Below, one piece after another: positions 43,503 to 53,611 of a stretch of 64,000 nt of DNA. The stretch covers positions 558,001-622,000 of the forward strand of contig NZ_FZNR01000002.1 of NCBI RefSeq assembly GCF_900188005.1, read 5' to 3'. Position 1 is the stretch's first letter, and each line of letters begins with the position of its first letter. The notes under the pieces were generated by a model. The model worked only from the letters and a program-made list of their open reading frames with translations, was not told the origin of the DNA and ran no database searches. Both the position numbers and the translations under genes were made by a program. The stretch comes from Actinoplanes regularis (lineage in GTDB: Bacteria > Actinomycetota > Actinomycetes > Mycobacteriales > Micromonosporaceae).

Positions 43503-44953
43503 CACCGTCTCCTTCCGCCCCCCGCGCCCACGGGCGCCGTGCCGCCGGCTTGACCGCCCGGTTTCTTCAGGGCAGGCGGACGCGGTTGTCCCGGCCGCCG
43601 CTGCGAGGGGAGCGGCGGCAGCGGGGCCCAGACTAGCCGTACCCATCGCGGCGTCGGACGGGCGTTCAGGGCCCGTGCCGCGTCCGGTTCCGCCCGGGCG
43701 AAGGAAGCCAGCATGCCGATCCCCGCCATGGCCACGACAAGTGCGCTGCCACCTGCGGAGATGAACGGTAGCGGAAGGCCGGTGATGGGCAACAGCCCGA
43801 CCACCCCGCCCATGTTGATCACGGCTTGGGCCACCAGCCAGGTGGTGATCGCGGCGGCCGCGAGCCGGCGGAACGGGTCGGCCGAGCGGCGGGCGATCCG
43901 GAACCCGGCGTAGGTCAGCACCGCGAACAGCGCCAGCACCACGGTGCAGCCGACCACGCCGAGCTCCTCGGCGACGATCGCGTAGATGAAGTCGTTCTCC
44001 GCCTCCGGGACCCAGCCCCACTTCAGGGCGCTCTTGCCCAGGCCGACGCCGAACCAGCCGCCCTCGAAGATCGCCGAGCGACCCTGGACCAGCTGGTAGC
44101 AGGTGTCGCTCAGGTCGCACTTGTCCAGCGGGGTGAGGAACGCGGTGAGCCGCTGCACGCGGTAGTTGGTCGCCGCCTCCGCGGAGCCGGAGCCGGCCCC
44201 CCGGGACGCCGCGGCGATCAGCAGGCCGATACCGGTCAGCCCGAGCACGCCGAGCGCGCCGAACACCCGCAGCCGCACCCCGGCCGCCCAGAGCAGGCCG
44301 ACGATCAGCGCCAGCAGTACCAACATGGTGCCCACGTCGTTGTAGCCGACGAGGACGAAGAGCAGGCCGACCACCGGGAAGAGCGGCATCGCCAGCTCCC
44401 GCCAGTGCCCCAGGGCCGGGCCCTTGCCGGCGATCACGTCGGCGCCCCACAGCACCAGGCCGAGCTTGGCCAGCTCGGAGGGCTGGACGCTGACGCCGCC
44501 GGTGGAGAGCGAGAGCAGGCTGACCGAGATCGGGCCGACATGGGCGATCTTGTTCGGGCCGACGCCCTTGAGCTCGACGACCAGGTTGAGGAAGCAGAGC
44601 AGGACGATGGCCACGCCGAGCACGTACTTACCCAGGGCGCGCAGGGTCGGGCCGGGCAGCCGCTGGCAGATCCAGAAGGCGACCAGGCCGAGCAGCGCGT
44701 ACACGGCCTGGCTGGAGATGGCGGAGAAGGCGTTGCCGTTCGCCGCGTACGCCTTGACGCTGGTCGCCGAGAAGACCATGGTCAGCCCGATCAGCAGGAG
44801 CAGACCGGCGCTGGCGATCAGCAGGTAGTACGAGGAGAGAGGTCGGGCCAGCAGCCCGTGCACCGCGGGCAACAGCTGCCGGCTCAGTGACGGGCGGGCT
44901 ATTCGGGTTCGGTCGTCCGCCATGCCCCCATCATCGTCCGGGTGACACGCCAT
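43502..44953 (-). CDS. ftsW: Lipid II polymerase FtsW (SEDS family)
   Basis: 483 residues (or 473 from the ATG at 44923) with about ten membrane segments. SEDS landmarks are G-P-N-K-I-A, Q-P-S-E-L-A-K-L, the extracellular loop with D-K-C-D-L-S-D-T-C-Y-Q-L-V-Q-G, and P-L-P-F-I-S-A-G-G-S-A-L. It polymerises lipid II with FtsI at the septum. The two Cys in the large loop may form a disulfide. A Pro/Arg-rich cytoplasmic tail of ~60 residues follows the last helix. It begins 33 bp after mraY; murD, expected in between, is missing. Confidence 0.95.
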   Translation of the reverse strand: MACHPDDDGGMADDRTRIARPSLSRQLLPAVHGLLARPLSSYYLLIASAGLLLLIGLTMVFSATSVKAYAANGNAFSAISSQAVYALLGLVAFWICQRLPGPTLRALGKYVLGVAIVLLCFLNLVVELKGVGPNKIAHVGPISVSLLSLSTGGVSVQPSELAKLGLVLWGADVIAGKGPALGHWRELAMPLFPVVGLLFVLVGYNDVGTMLVLLALIVGLLWAAGVRLRVFGALGVLGLTGIGLLIAAASRGAGSGSAEAATNYRVQRLTAFLTPLDKCDLSDTCYQLVQGRSAIFEGGWFGVGLGKSALKWGWVPEAENDFIYAIVAEELGVVGCTVVLALFAVLTYAGFRIARRSADPFRRLAAAAITTWLVAQAVINMGGVVGLLPITGLPLPFISAGGSALVVAMAGIGMLASFARAEPDAARALNARPTPRWVRLVWAPLPPLPSQRRPGQPRPPALKKPGGQAGGTAPVGAGGGRRR

Positions 44954-44986
44954 CGACGCCTAGGCCGATGGCGTGTCGCCCGAGAG

Positions 44987-46102
44987 TTAGCCCATGACCG
45001 CCAGATGGTCGGAGTAGAAGAGACCCAGCCCGATGGCGGCGCAGATGCCGGCGATGATCCAGAACCGCACCACGATGTTGACCTCACTCCAGCCGGCCAG
45101 CTCGAAGTGGTGGTGCAGCGGCGACATCCGGAAGACCCGCTTGCCGGTGGTCTTGAACGAGATGACCTGGATCACCAGGGACATCGTGATGATCACGAAC
45201 AGGCCGCCGATGATCACCGAGAGCAGCGTGGTCCGGGTGGCCACCGCCAGACCGCCGATCAGGCCGCCCAGGCCGAGCGCGCCGGCGTCGCCCATGAAGA
45301 TCCGGGCCGGGCTGGTGTTCCACCACAGGAAGCCGACCAGGGCGGCCGCCGCGGCCGCCGCGATCATCGCGATCTCCAACGGGTCGCGAACCTGATAGCA
45401 GTGCGCCTTGGTGAGCTCGCTGGTCAGCCGGTAGTCGTCGTCACCGCACCAGTGCCGGTACTGCCAGAAGCCGATCAGCGAGTACGCCCCGAGGACCAGG
45501 ATCGACGCGCCGGTGGCCAGGCCGTCCAGGCCGTCGGTCAGGTTCACGCCGTTGGACATCGCCATGATCACGAAGACGAAGACCATGACCGCGCCGACCT
45601 TGCCGACGTCCAGCCAGCTGACATCCCGGATGAACGAGATCTTCTCGCTGGCCACGGTCTCCCCGTTGGTGCTCGGGAAGTAGAGCGCGGCGATGCCGAA
45701 GCCGACGCCGGCCAGCAGCTGGCCGAGCAGCTTGCCCTTGGCGCTGAGGCCGTCCGAGTTGCGCTTGCGGACCTTCAGGAGGTCGTCCAGGAAGCCGACC
45801 GCGCCACAGAACACGAGCAGGCCGAGCAGCACCAGCGCGGTCATCGTGGGCCGCTCCTGGGCGATCTGCCGCTCCGGCAACGTGGTGAGAGCGACGTGCC
45901 CGGCGACGTACGCGAAGACCGTGGCCAGGATGAACGCCACGCCACCCATGGTCGGGGTGCCTCGCTTGCCCAGGTGGGACTGCGGGCCGATGGTCCGGAT
46001 CGGCTGTCCGGCCTTCAGCGCCGAGAAGACCCTGATGGCGATCGGGGTGCCGAAGAGCGAGATGAGGAAGGCGACCGCGGCCGCGACGATGACTGCCCTC
46101 AC
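44987..46102 (-). CDS. mraY: Phospho-MurNAc-pentapeptide transferase MraY
   Basis: 371 residues from a GTG at 46102 with AGGAGG nine bases upstream. About ten membrane segments. Signature motifs are [32 protein letters not shown] and P-L-H-H-H-F-E. It transfers phospho-MurNAc-pentapeptide to undecaprenyl phosphate, forming lipid I. The start lies 4 bp after the murF stop, so the ribosome binding site is inside murF. Confidence 0.96.
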   Translation of the reverse strand: MRAVIVAAAVAFLISLFGTPIAIRVFSALKAGQPIRTIGPQSHLGKRGTPTMGGVAFILATVFAYVAGHVALTTLPERQIAQERPTMTALVLLGLLVFCGAVGFLDDLLKVRKRNSDGLSAKGKLLGQLLAGVGFGIAALYFPSTNGETVASEKISFIRDVSWLDVGKVGAVMVFVFVIMAMSNGVNLTDGLDGLATGASILVLGAYSLIGFWQYRHWCGDDDYRLTSELTKAHCYQVRDPLEIAMIAAAAAAALVGFLWWNTSPARIFMGDAGALGLGGLIGGLAVATRTTLLSVIIGGLFVIITMSLVIQVISFKTTGKRVFRMSPLHHHFELAGWSEVNIVVRFWIIAGICAAIGLGLFYSDHLAVMG

Positions 46103-46106
46103 AGGG

Positions 46107-47489
46107 CTAAACCTCCTCGGAACGCCGCAGCCAGTCGGCGACGTCCCATGTGCGGTAGCGGGAACCCTTGACCAGCACGACTTCGTCGGCGTGCAGGTCG
46201 GTCTGCAGAATCTCGATCGCGGCAGCCTGGTCGGCGGCGAATCGGGCGGTGCCCCGCCACGCGCCCACCTCCGCCGCACCGTCCAGGATCGGGCGGGCGT
46301 TCTCCGCCACCGCGATCAGCCGGTCCACACCGAGCTCGGCGGCCAGGCGGCCCACCTCGGCGTGCCCCGACACCTCGTGCTCGCCCAGCTCGGCCATGTA
46401 GCCGAGCACGGCGGTGGTGCGCCTGCCGGCGCCCATCGCGGCCAGCGCGTGCAGCGCCGCGGCGGTCGACGACGGGTTGGCGTTGTACGAGTCGTCGATG
46501 ACGGTCACGCCGTCCGGCCGCTCGAACACGTCCATCCGCCGGCCCGAGACGATGCCCACCTCGCCGAGCGCGGTGACCAGATCGTCGAGGGCCATCCCGG
46601 CGGTCAGCGCGACCGCCGCGGCGGCGAGCGAGTTCGCCACCTGATGCCGTCCGGCCACCCCCAGCCGGACGTTCTTCCGTTCAACCCCAAATTTCAGTAC
46701 GTACGACGCCCGGCCCGACGAGTCGACGACCACGTCGGTCGCCCGCAGGTCGGCCGTCTCCGCCTCGCCCACCTGGAGCACCCGGGCGCCGGTCCGCGCG
46801 GCCATCCCCGACACCAGCGCGTCGTCCGCGTTCAGCACCGCGACGCCGGACGGCGGCAACGCCTCGACCAGTTCCCCCTTGGCCAGGGCGGTTCCCTCCA
46901 CCGACCCGAACTCGCCGAGGTGCGCCGCGCCGACGTTCAGCACGACCCCGATCGACGGCTGGGCGATATCGGTCAGGTACCGGATGTGCCCGACACCGCG
47001 GGCGCCCATCTCCAGCACCAGGAACCGGGTCTTCTCGTCGGCCTGCAGCACCGTGTACGGAAAACCCAGCTCGTTGTTGAGCGACCCGGCCGGCGCCACG
47101 GTCGGCCCGAGCCGGGACAGCAGCTGCCCGAGATAGTCCTTGGTCGTGGTCTTCCCCGACGACCCGGTCAGCCCGACCACGGTCAGCTCCGGCAGCCGGC
47201 CCACGACCTCGCGCGCCAGTTTCGCCAGCGCGTTCAACTGGTCGGTGACCACGACCCCCGGCACACCGGCGTCCCGCGTCCCGAGCACCCCGGTCGCACC
47301 GCCGGCGACCACCGCCGGGGCGAAGTCGTGCCCGTCCGCCTTCTCGCCGGCGAACGCCACGAACAGCCCGCCCGGCCCGACCTTGCGGGAGTCGTACTCG
47401 ACGCCCCCGGTGACCGTCTCCGAGCCGTCGCTGTTGACCAGGCGGCCCCCGGTGACCGCGGCGATCTCGCCGAGCGTCAGGGCGATCAT
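46107..47489 (-). CDS. murF: UDP-MurNAc-tripeptide-D-alanyl-D-alanine ligase
   Basis: 460 residues from the ATG at 47489, which overlaps the murE stop (ATGA). ATP loop [13 protein letters not shown]; central E-M-G-A-R and [13 protein letters not shown]-terminal V-L-V-K-G-S-R. It adds D-Ala-D-Ala to the UDP-MurNAc-tripeptide. A longer frame continuing upstream within murE is a phase shadow. Confidence 0.96.
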   Translation of the reverse strand: MIALTLGEIAAVTGGRLVNSDGSETVTGGVEYDSRKVGPGGLFVAFAGEKADGHDFAPAVVAGGATGVLGTRDAGVPGVVVTDQLNALAKLAREVVGRLPELTVVGLTGSSGKTTTKDYLGQLLSRLGPTVAPAGSLNNELGFPYTVLQADEKTRFLVLEMGARGVGHIRYLTDIAQPSIGVVLNVGAAHLGEFGSVEGTALAKGELVEALPPSGVAVLNADDALVSGMAARTGARVLQVGEAETADLRATDVVVDSSGRASYVLKFGVERKNVRLGVAGRHQVANSLAAAAVALTAGMALDDLVTALGEVGIVSGRRMDVFERPDGVTVIDDSYNANPSSTAAALHALAAMGAGRRTTAVLGYMAELGEHEVSGHAEVGRLAAELGVDRLIAVAENARPILDGAAEVGAWRGTARFAADQAAAIEILQTDLHADEVVLVKGSRYRTWDVADWLRRSEEV

Positions 47490-48991
47490 GAGCGGCCCTC
47501 CAGCGCCTCGGCCAGCTCGATCCGGTCGTCGAACGGCAGCACCTCGCCGTTCACCTCCTGCCCCTGCTCGTTGCCCTTGCCGAGGACGGCGATCACGTCG
47601 CCGGCACCGGCCAGGCGGACCGCCTCGTCGATCGCCGCGCGGCGGCCGGCCACCTCGACGACCTTGGCGGCGGTGTGCGCCTCCTCGGCGCCACGGCGCA
47701 CCGCCTCCCGTACGGAAGCGGGGTCCTCGGTCCTGGGGTTGTCGTCGGTGACGATGACCAGGTCGGCGCCGTGCGCCGCGGCCTCGCCCATCAGCGGTCG
47801 CTTGCCCTTGTCCCGGTCTCCGCCGGCGCCGATCACGCAGATCAGCCGCCCGCCCCGCCCGATGGCCAGCTCGCGCAGCGCGGCCAGGGCGGCCACGATC
47901 GCGTTCGGCTTGTGCGCGTAGTCGACCACGCCGAGGATCTCGCTCGCGGCCGGCACCTGCTCCAGCCGGCCGGGCACCCCGCGGCACTCCAGGATCCCCC
48001 GGCCGGCGACCGCCGGGTCGATCCCGACCGCGACCAGCAGGGCGAGCGCGAGCAACGCGTTGGACACGTTGTGCAGCCCGGGCAGCGCGACGCCGGTCTC
48101 GACGGTCCGGCCGTCCGGGCCGTGCGCGGTGAAGAGCTGACCGTATTCGGACGGCCGCACGTCGGAGGCCCACCAGGTCGCGGCGGGATTCCCGGACGCC
48201 GAATAGGTGATCGTCTCCGGGGAGACGAGCGCCATGACGGCGGGGTCGTCGTGGTTGAGCACCCCGACGGCGCTGCGCCCGTCGAACAGTCGCGCCTTCG
48301 CCTCGAAGTAATCCGCCGAGGTGGGGTGGAAGTCCAGGTGGTCCTGGCCGAAGTTGGTGTAGCCGGACGCGGCGAACCGGATCCCGTCGGCACGTCCCAT
48401 GACCAGGGCGTGGCTGGAGACCTCCATGACCACCGCGGTCACCCCGCGCTCCACGCCGGCGGCCAGGATCGCCTGCAGGTCGGTGGCCTCGGGCGTGGTC
48501 CGGACGCTCTTCACCACGAAGTCGCCGAGCCGGGTCTCCACCGTGCCGACCAGCCCGGTGACCTGGCCGGCCGCCCGCAGACCGGCCTCGACCAGGTACG
48601 ACGTCGAGGTCTTCCCGGCCGTCCCGGTTATGCCGATCATGGTGAGCCGCCGCGACGGCTCGCCGTAGATCGCCGCCGCGGCCGCGCCGAGCACCGCTCT
48701 CGGTTCGTCGGCGACCAGCACCGGCAACCCGGCGGCCAGCGCGGCCTCGCGCCCGGCCGGGTCGGTCAGCACCGCCACCGCGCCGGAGCGGGCCGCGTCG
48801 GCGACGAACTCGGCGCCGTGCCGGTTCGCGCCGGGCAGCGCCGCGTAAAGATCTCCTGGGCGCACCGCGCCACTACTGTGAGTGACCCCGGTGACATCGA
48901 TGTCACCACCGTGCAGCGTGGCTGGGAGCAGCTCAGCGAGCCGCGTCAGCCGGAACGGCGCGACGGTACCGGGTCGGGGAATGCCTGACAC
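47486..48991 (-). CDS. murE: UDP-MurNAc-dipeptide:diaminopimelate ligase
   Basis: About 501 residues from the GTG at 48991 (AGGTAGGG upstream); a GTG at 49018 would add nine residues. ATP loop G-I-T-G-T-A-G-K-T-S-T-S; D-Y-A-H-K-P; and D-N-P-R in V-T-D-D-N-P-R-T-E-D-P, the signature of meso-diaminopimelate-adding MurE rather than the lysine type. This agrees with DAP-type actinobacterial wall. The stop overlaps murF by four bases. Confidence 0.95.
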   Translation of the reverse strand: MSGIPRPGTVAPFRLTRLAELLPATLHGGDIDVTGVTHSSGAVRPGDLYAALPGANRHGAEFVADAARSGAVAVLTDPAGREAALAAGLPVLVADEPRAVLGAAAAAIYGEPSRRLTMIGITGTAGKTSTSYLVEAGLRAAGQVTGLVGTVETRLGDFVVKSVRTTPEATDLQAILAAGVERGVTAVVMEVSSHALVMGRADGIRFAASGYTNFGQDHLDFHPTSADYFEAKARLFDGRSAVGVLNHDDPAVMALVSPETITYSASGNPAATWWASDVRPSEYGQLFTAHGPDGRTVETGVALPGLHNVSNALLALALLVAVGIDPAVAGRGILECRGVPGRLEQVPAASEILGVVDYAHKPNAIVAALAALRELAIGRGGRLICVIGAGGDRDKGKRPLMGEAAAHGADLVIVTDDNPRTEDPASVREAVRRGAEEAHTAAKVVEVAGRRAAIDEAVRLAGAGDVIAVLGKGNEQGQEVNGEVLPFDDRIELAEALEGRS

Positions 48992-49048
48992 GGCGTCAGA
49001 CCCTACCTGGTATGCCACGCGTTCCCGTCAACGCCATGCACCCTGAAT

Positions 49049-51550
49049 TCATCCATGGATCTTGAAGGTCGGTGGTTTCGTGGTCGACGGTGGCACAGCG
49101 TAGTGAGACAGCGTGTAGGACATCATCTGCGCGAAGGCCGGGGCGGCCACCTCACCGCCGGTCCCCTTGGCGACATCCATCGCGACCGCGATGACGTACC
49201 GCGGGTTCTCGGCCGGCGCCATCCCCACGAAGGAGCTGGCGTTGTGGCTGGTGTACTCGCCGTCGACGACCATCTTGCCAGTACCGGTCTTGCCGGCCAC
49301 CCGATAACCCGGGACCTGCGCCTTGGTACCGGTGCCCTCGTTGTCCTCGACCACCGCCTCCATCATCGTGCGCAGCTGGGCGGCGATCTTGGCGTCCAGC
49401 ACGCGGTGCGTCGCCGGGGCGGCCGCCGGGGTCACCTTGCCGTCCCCGGAGACGGTCGACCGGATCAGGTGCGGCTGGATGTAGACGCCGTCGTTGGCGA
49501 TCACCCCGTACGCCGCCGCCATCTGCACCAGCGTGACCGAGACACTGTGCCCGATCGGCACCGACCCGTACGCCGAGCCGCTCCAGTCGTCCGGCGCCAG
49601 CAGCAGGCCGGGTGCCTCGCCGGGCATGCCCTCGCCGGTCGCCCTGCCCAGCCCGAACTTCTGCTGGTACTCGTAGAGCTTCTGCTTGCCCAGCTTCTCG
49701 CCGATCAGGATCGTCCCCACGTTCGACGAGTAGGCCAGGATCCCGGCCATCGTCAGCTTGGTGCCCTTCGGCTGCGGGTGGCTGTCCCGGAACGGCTCGT
49801 CGCCCCGCTCGATCGCCGGCGCGACGACCTGCGTCGACTCCGGCGTGATCAGGCCCTCCTGCAGCGCGGCGCCGAAGACCAGCGCCTTGTGGCTGGAGCC
49901 CGGGTCGGTGACCACCGCGGTCGGCACATCGATCCGCTGGGCGGGCTCGGAGTCCCCCGGCTTGGCCGCGTTGTAGGTCGGGTAGCTGGCCTGGGCCACC
50001 ACCTCGCCGGTCCGCGCGTCCAGGATCACCGCGCCGGCCACCGTGGCGTCCCACTTCTTCGCCTCGGCGCTCAGCAGCTTCTGCGCCTGCCACTGCACGT
50101 ACCGGTCGATGGTGAGCGTCAGCGAGCTGCCCGGCTTGGCCGGGGTGTACTGCTCGTAACCGCCCGGGATGGGCAGGTTCAGATCGCCCTTGCCGGTCTC
50201 GAAGACCCGCTTGCCGTCGGTGCCGTGCAGCAGGTCGTCGTAGCGCGCCTCCAGGCCCACCAGGCCGTGCTGGTCCTCGCCGGTGAAGCCGATCAGGTTC
50301 GCCGCCAGATCCCCCGCGGGCACGTCCCGCCGCTCGTCGATGTGTGTGTAGATGCCGGCGAGATCCAGATCCTCGATCTTGTCGGCGACCGAGATGTCGA
50401 CGCCGCGGGCCAGGTAGCGGAACCTCAGCCAGGTTCCCATCACCTGTTTGCGCTGCATGTTCGCGGCGAGCGCGGAGGCGGCGACGCCGAGCAGCGGGGA
50501 CAGCTTCGCGGCCGTCGCGGGGATGTCGTTCTGCAGCCTCGGGTTCTCCGGGTCGGCGTAGATGTAGCGCGCCTCGACGCTGTTCGCCAGGACCCAGCCG
50601 TCCCGGTCCAGGATGCTGCCCCGCGCCGCGGGCAGCTCGACCGTGCTGAGCCGCTTCTCGCGCAGCTTGACCAGACTGTCCACCTCGGCGGCCGAGGTGC
50701 CGACCTGCAGCACCACCAGCCGGATCCCGATCATGACGAACAGCGAGAGCGCCAGCACGGTGCCGAGCCGCAGGCGGCGGGTGCTGTTGGCGAGCTTGGG
50801 CGGCTCGGCGGGCACCGGCCGCGGCCGGCGAGCCGGCTCCCGGGCAGGCCCAGGGCGGGTTCGCTCGGTCACGGTCCGCCGTGGTCCGGATTCCGGTTTT
50901 CCGGTACGGCGTGAGCTCGCGTCCCGGGCGGGTTCGGGGTTACGGCGTACCCGGGAATCGTCCTTGTCCGGGGCACGCCGCTCGCGCGCCTCCGGGGCCG
51001 GCCGCTTCTCCCGTGGCTCGCGGGGGCTCTGCCGCTCGCGCGCCTCGCGCGGATCCTTCTTCTCCCGCGCCTCGCGCGGGTTCCGCTTCTGGGCGGTCTC
51101 ACGACTCTGCGCGGTCTCGCGCGGGCTCCGCTTCTGGCCGGTCTCACGGCTCTGCGCGGTCTCGCGCGGGCTCCGCTTCTGGCCGGTCTCAGGGCTCTGC
51201 GCGGTCTCGCGCGGGTTGCGCTTCTGGCCGGTCTCACGGCTCTGCGCGGTCTCGCGGGGCTCCGCCGGGCGGGCGCCCCGCTGTCGCGCCCGCGGCCCGC
51301 CCTCGCCGCCCTCGACCACCTGCAGCGCCGGCCTGAACGGGTCCGCGGTCCGCGCGGTCCGCGGGTTGCGTCCCCGCTCGGCCACGGTGCGGCCGCGAGG
51401 CGTGTACGCCCGCGCCTCCCCGATGCCGGAGAAACCACGCCGCTCGGGGCGCTCGGGCTCGTCCTGTCCCTCGGTGGGGACGGCACGAGACGCGCCGCGC
51501 CGGGGCGTAGTGCCCCGGCGCGGTGTCTCGTCGTCGGCTCGCGGCGACAC
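49049..51550 (-). CDS. ftsI: Septal class B penicillin-binding protein FtsI with very long N-terminal extension
   Basis: 833 residues, well above the ~580-680 typical for the family. Residues 1-260 are cytoplasmic, Arg/Glu/Pro-rich and disordered, with four exact-length 15-residue repeats (residues 98-157) and degenerate 9-residue repeats after them. A membrane anchor spans ~261-281. The PBP dimerisation domain (L-P-A-A-R-G-S-I-L-D-R-D) and transpeptidase domain follow: S-S-H-K (SxxK) in D-P-G-S-S-H-K, Y-S-S-N (SxN) and A-G-K-T-G-T (KTG). It cross-links septal peptidoglycan with FtsW. The catalytic domain is canonical except His in place of the usual Phe of S-T-F-K. Confidence 0.95.
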   Translation of the reverse strand: MSPRADDETPRRGTTPRRGASRAVPTEGQDEPERPERRGFSGIGEARAYTPRGRTVAERGRNPRTARTADPFRPALQVVEGGEGGPRARQRGARPAEPRETAQSRETGQKRNPRETAQSPETGQKRSPRETAQSRETGQKRSPRETAQSRETAQKRNPREAREKKDPREARERQSPREPREKRPAPEARERRAPDKDDSRVRRNPEPARDASSRRTGKPESGPRRTVTERTRPGPAREPARRPRPVPAEPPKLANSTRRLRLGTVLALSLFVMIGIRLVVLQVGTSAAEVDSLVKLREKRLSTVELPAARGSILDRDGWVLANSVEARYIYADPENPRLQNDIPATAAKLSPLLGVAASALAANMQRKQVMGTWLRFRYLARGVDISVADKIEDLDLAGIYTHIDERRDVPAGDLAANLIGFTGEDQHGLVGLEARYDDLLHGTDGKRVFETGKGDLNLPIPGGYEQYTPAKPGSSLTLTIDRYVQWQAQKLLSAEAKKWDATVAGAVILDARTGEVVAQASYPTYNAAKPGDSEPAQRIDVPTAVVTDPGSSHKALVFGAALQEGLITPESTQVVAPAIERGDEPFRDSHPQPKGTKLTMAGILAYSSNVGTILIGEKLGKQKLYEYQQKFGLGRATGEGMPGEAPGLLLAPDDWSGSAYGSVPIGHSVSVTLVQMAAAYGVIANDGVYIQPHLIRSTVSGDGKVTPAAAPATHRVLDAKIAAQLRTMMEAVVEDNEGTGTKAQVPGYRVAGKTGTGKMVVDGEYTSHNASSFVGMAPAENPRYVIAVAMDVAKGTGGEVAAPAFAQMMSYTLSHYAVPPSTTKPPTFKIHG
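51080..51259 (-). repeat. 45-bp tandem repeats inside ftsI (4 units)
   Basis: Four in-frame 45-bp units encode variants of P-R-E-T-A-Q-S-R-E-T-G-Q-K-R-[NS]. Units differ by one to three residues. Copy number is a likely site of strain variation. Confidence 0.9.
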
Positions 51551-51553
51551 GGC

Positions 51554-52294
51554 TTACTTCCCCGTTCCCACAGCGTTCTGGCCGGTGGTGTGCTGGTCGG
51601 CGCCGTCGGTGACGAGCGGCTCCTGGGCGGTCACCGAGGTCTGGCCCTTGCCCGGCGTCGGCGTGCGGATGATCTTGCCGTCCGGCAGCCGGATCATCGC
51701 CGGGTTCTCGGCCGGCACCAGGCCCAGCCGGCGCGCGGCGGCGGCCAGGCTGCCCGGGCTGGAGACCTGGATCAGCTGCTGCTCCAGCTCCTGCTGCTGC
51801 TCGTCCAGGCTGGCCTGGTTCTTGCGCAGCGCGTCGACCCGGAACGACTGCTCCATGGTCTTGGTGTTGATCAGCAGGATGCCCACCACCCCGACCAGCA
51901 CCAGCAGGATCACCCCGGCCGCGAACGTCGGCCGCGGCGCCCGGATCGGCAGCGGCGGCGCGACCCGCAGGCGGGGCAGGGCCGGAGCGGCCGGTGCGCC
52001 GTCGGCCAGCCGCTTCGCCGCGGTGCCCTCGATCTCGATCTCGATGACCGGCTCGGCCGGCTCGCGGCGCTCGTCGCGCCCGATCCCGGACCGGCGCGTG
52101 TCGGACCGCTCGGCGAACTGGCGCGCCCCCCGCGCGCCGGTCCCCCCGGTCCCGGTGCCACGGCCCGCCCCGCGCCCACGCTCGCCGGCGCCGGCTCGCG
52201 GTTGCGACGCACGGCCCCCGGACCGCGGCGTGTCGGCGGCGCGCGGTTGCCCCGCACGGCCCCCCGACCGCGGCGCGTCGGCTCGCTCGCTCAT
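51554..52294 (-). CDS. ftsL: FtsL-like septal protein
   Basis: 246 residues. The first ~120 are Arg/Gly/Pro/Ala-rich and disordered, with the near-repeat P-R-S-G-G-R-A-[GS]-Q-P-R-A occurring twice. A single membrane segment (residues ~124-146, [19 protein letters not shown]) is followed by a leucine-zipper-like coiled coil ([19 protein letters not shown]) and a short C-terminal tail. Topology and position between rsmH and ftsI identify it as the FtsL counterpart, which forms a complex with FtsQ and DivIC to activate FtsWI. The assignment rests on topology and location, since FtsL sequences diverge widely. The stop overlaps rsmH territory by four bases at its start. Confidence 0.82.
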   Translation of the reverse strand: MSERADAPRSGGRAGQPRAADTPRSGGRASQPRAGAGERGRGAGRGTGTGGTGARGARQFAERSDTRRSGIGRDERREPAEPVIEIEIEGTAAKRLADGAPAAPALPRLRVAPPLPIRAPRPTFAAGVILLVLVGVVGILLINTKTMEQSFRVDALRKNQASLDEQQQELEQQLIQVSSPGSLAAAARRLGLVPAENPAMIRLPDGKIIRTPTPGKGQTSVTAQEPLVTDGADQHTTGQNAVGTGK

Positions 52295-53376
52295 GCTTCC
52301 CCCTCCCCCTCCTGGTTCAGCCCCGGGCGCTCGCGCCCTCGTCCCCCGCCGTTCGCAGCCATCCGGGGCCGTTCGCGGCCGCCCCGTCCCGGCTGGTTCG
52401 CCCTGCTCCCCTGCTCGTCGATCCGTTCCACCGCGCGCAGCTTCACCGAAGCCGCCCGCGGGTTCTCCGCCACCTCCGCCTCGCTGGGCGGTTCCGACCC
52501 CCGGGTCAGCAGCCGCAGCGTCGGACCGGTCCCGGGCAGCTCGACCGGAAGGTCGATCGGCCCGGTGCTACGCGCCCTCGCGGTGAGCGCGCGCTTGACG
52601 ATCCTGTCCTCCAGAGATTGATAACTCATCACTACAAGTCGCCCGCCGGGCGACAACACATCCAAAGCCGCCGGAATCGCGGACTCCAACACGTCCAACT
52701 CGGCGTTGACCTCAATGCGTAGTGCCTGGAACGACCTTTTCGCGGGATTTCCACCCGTTCGCCGCGCGGCGGCCGGAATCGCGTCCTTGACCAGCTCGGC
52801 CAGCCGGGCGGTGGAGACGATCCGGGACTTCGCCCGCTCCCGCACGATCGACGAGACGATCCGCTGCGCGAACTTCTCCTCGCCGTACTGCCGGAGGATG
52901 CGGACCAGCGCACCGGGCTCGTACGAGTTGACGACCTCCTCCGCGGTGATCCCGCGGGACTGGTCCATCCGCATGTCCAGCGGCGCGTCCTGGGCGTACG
53001 CGAAGCCGCGGTCCGCCTCGTCCAGCTGCAACGAGGAGACCCCGAGGTCGAAGAGTCCACTGTCGATCGCCGGCACGTCCAGCTCGGCGAGGACCCGGGG
53101 CAGCTCGTGGTAGACCGCGTGCATCAGGTGGATCCGCTCGGCGAACCGGGCCAGCCGATGCCGCGAGTGGGCGAGCGCCTCGGTGTCCCGGTCCAGTCCG
53201 ATCAGGACGACGTCGGGAAACCGCTCCAGCACCGCCTCGGCGTGACCGCCGAGACCCAGCGTGAAGTCGACGTGCACCGCGCCGGGCCGGGCCAGAGCCG
53301 GGCCGAGCAGCTCGAGGCAGCGTTCCAGCAGCACCGGAACGTGCGTGCCACGCGGCTCCCCCATGTCGACCCCCAT
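52291..53376 (-). CDS. rsmH: 16S rRNA (cytosine-1402 N4) methyltransferase
   Basis: 361 residues; Met-5 (53364) is an alternative start. H-V-P-V-L-L-E-R-C at the N-terminus, SAM loop [24 protein letters not shown] and [17 protein letters not shown] are family signatures. It methylates C1402 of 16S rRNA in the decoding centre. The C-terminal ~50 residues are Arg/Gly-rich and extend beyond the normal end. The 3' end overlaps the FtsL-like start by four bases. Confidence 0.95.
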   Translation of the reverse strand: MGVDMGEPRGTHVPVLLERCLELLGPALARPGAVHVDFTLGLGGHAEAVLERFPDVVLIGLDRDTEALAHSRHRLARFAERIHLMHAVYHELPRVLAELDVPAIDSGLFDLGVSSLQLDEADRGFAYAQDAPLDMRMDQSRGITAEEVVNSYEPGALVRILRQYGEEKFAQRIVSSIVRERAKSRIVSTARLAELVKDAIPAAARRTGGNPAKRSFQALRIEVNAELDVLESAIPAALDVLSPGGRLVVMSYQSLEDRIVKRALTARARSTGPIDLPVELPGTGPTLRLLTRGSEPPSEAEVAENPRAASVKLRAVERIDEQGSRANQPGRGGRERPRMAANGGGRGRERPGLNQEGEGEA

Positions 53377-53504
53377 TGACCCACCCGTTCGCGTATCACT
53401 CGGTTCTTACCTGAAACTGCCCGTTCCGGCCCGGAACGCCCATCCATACCGCCAGATCCCCATCCGCTCTGTCCCGTGCCGGTGGGCCCGGCCCCGGACA
53501 CGCG

Positions 53505-53530
53505 CCTGGCGCCGGGGAAGAGGCGCCAGG
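53505..53530. other. Hairpin in the mraZ-rsmH gap
   Basis: CCTGGCGCC (53505-53513) and GGCGCCAGG (53522-53530) with an 8-base loop, in the 235-bp gap between mraZ and rsmH, which holds no gene. No T tract follows. It could be a processing site, a weak attenuator or part of a structured leader. Confidence 0.5.
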
Positions 53531-53611
53531 AGCGGGAGCGGCTGGAGATCTCGCAGTACGGCAGCAGTGGCGTCCGGACCGCACTCCCAGCGATCCACCG
53601 AGTGCCACGCC

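Noticed and set aside
43503..44450. Extended murG reading frame reaching into ftsW
   Set aside because: The added part is the ftsW sequence read in another phase; the conserved MurG start loop begins right after the ATG at 43502.
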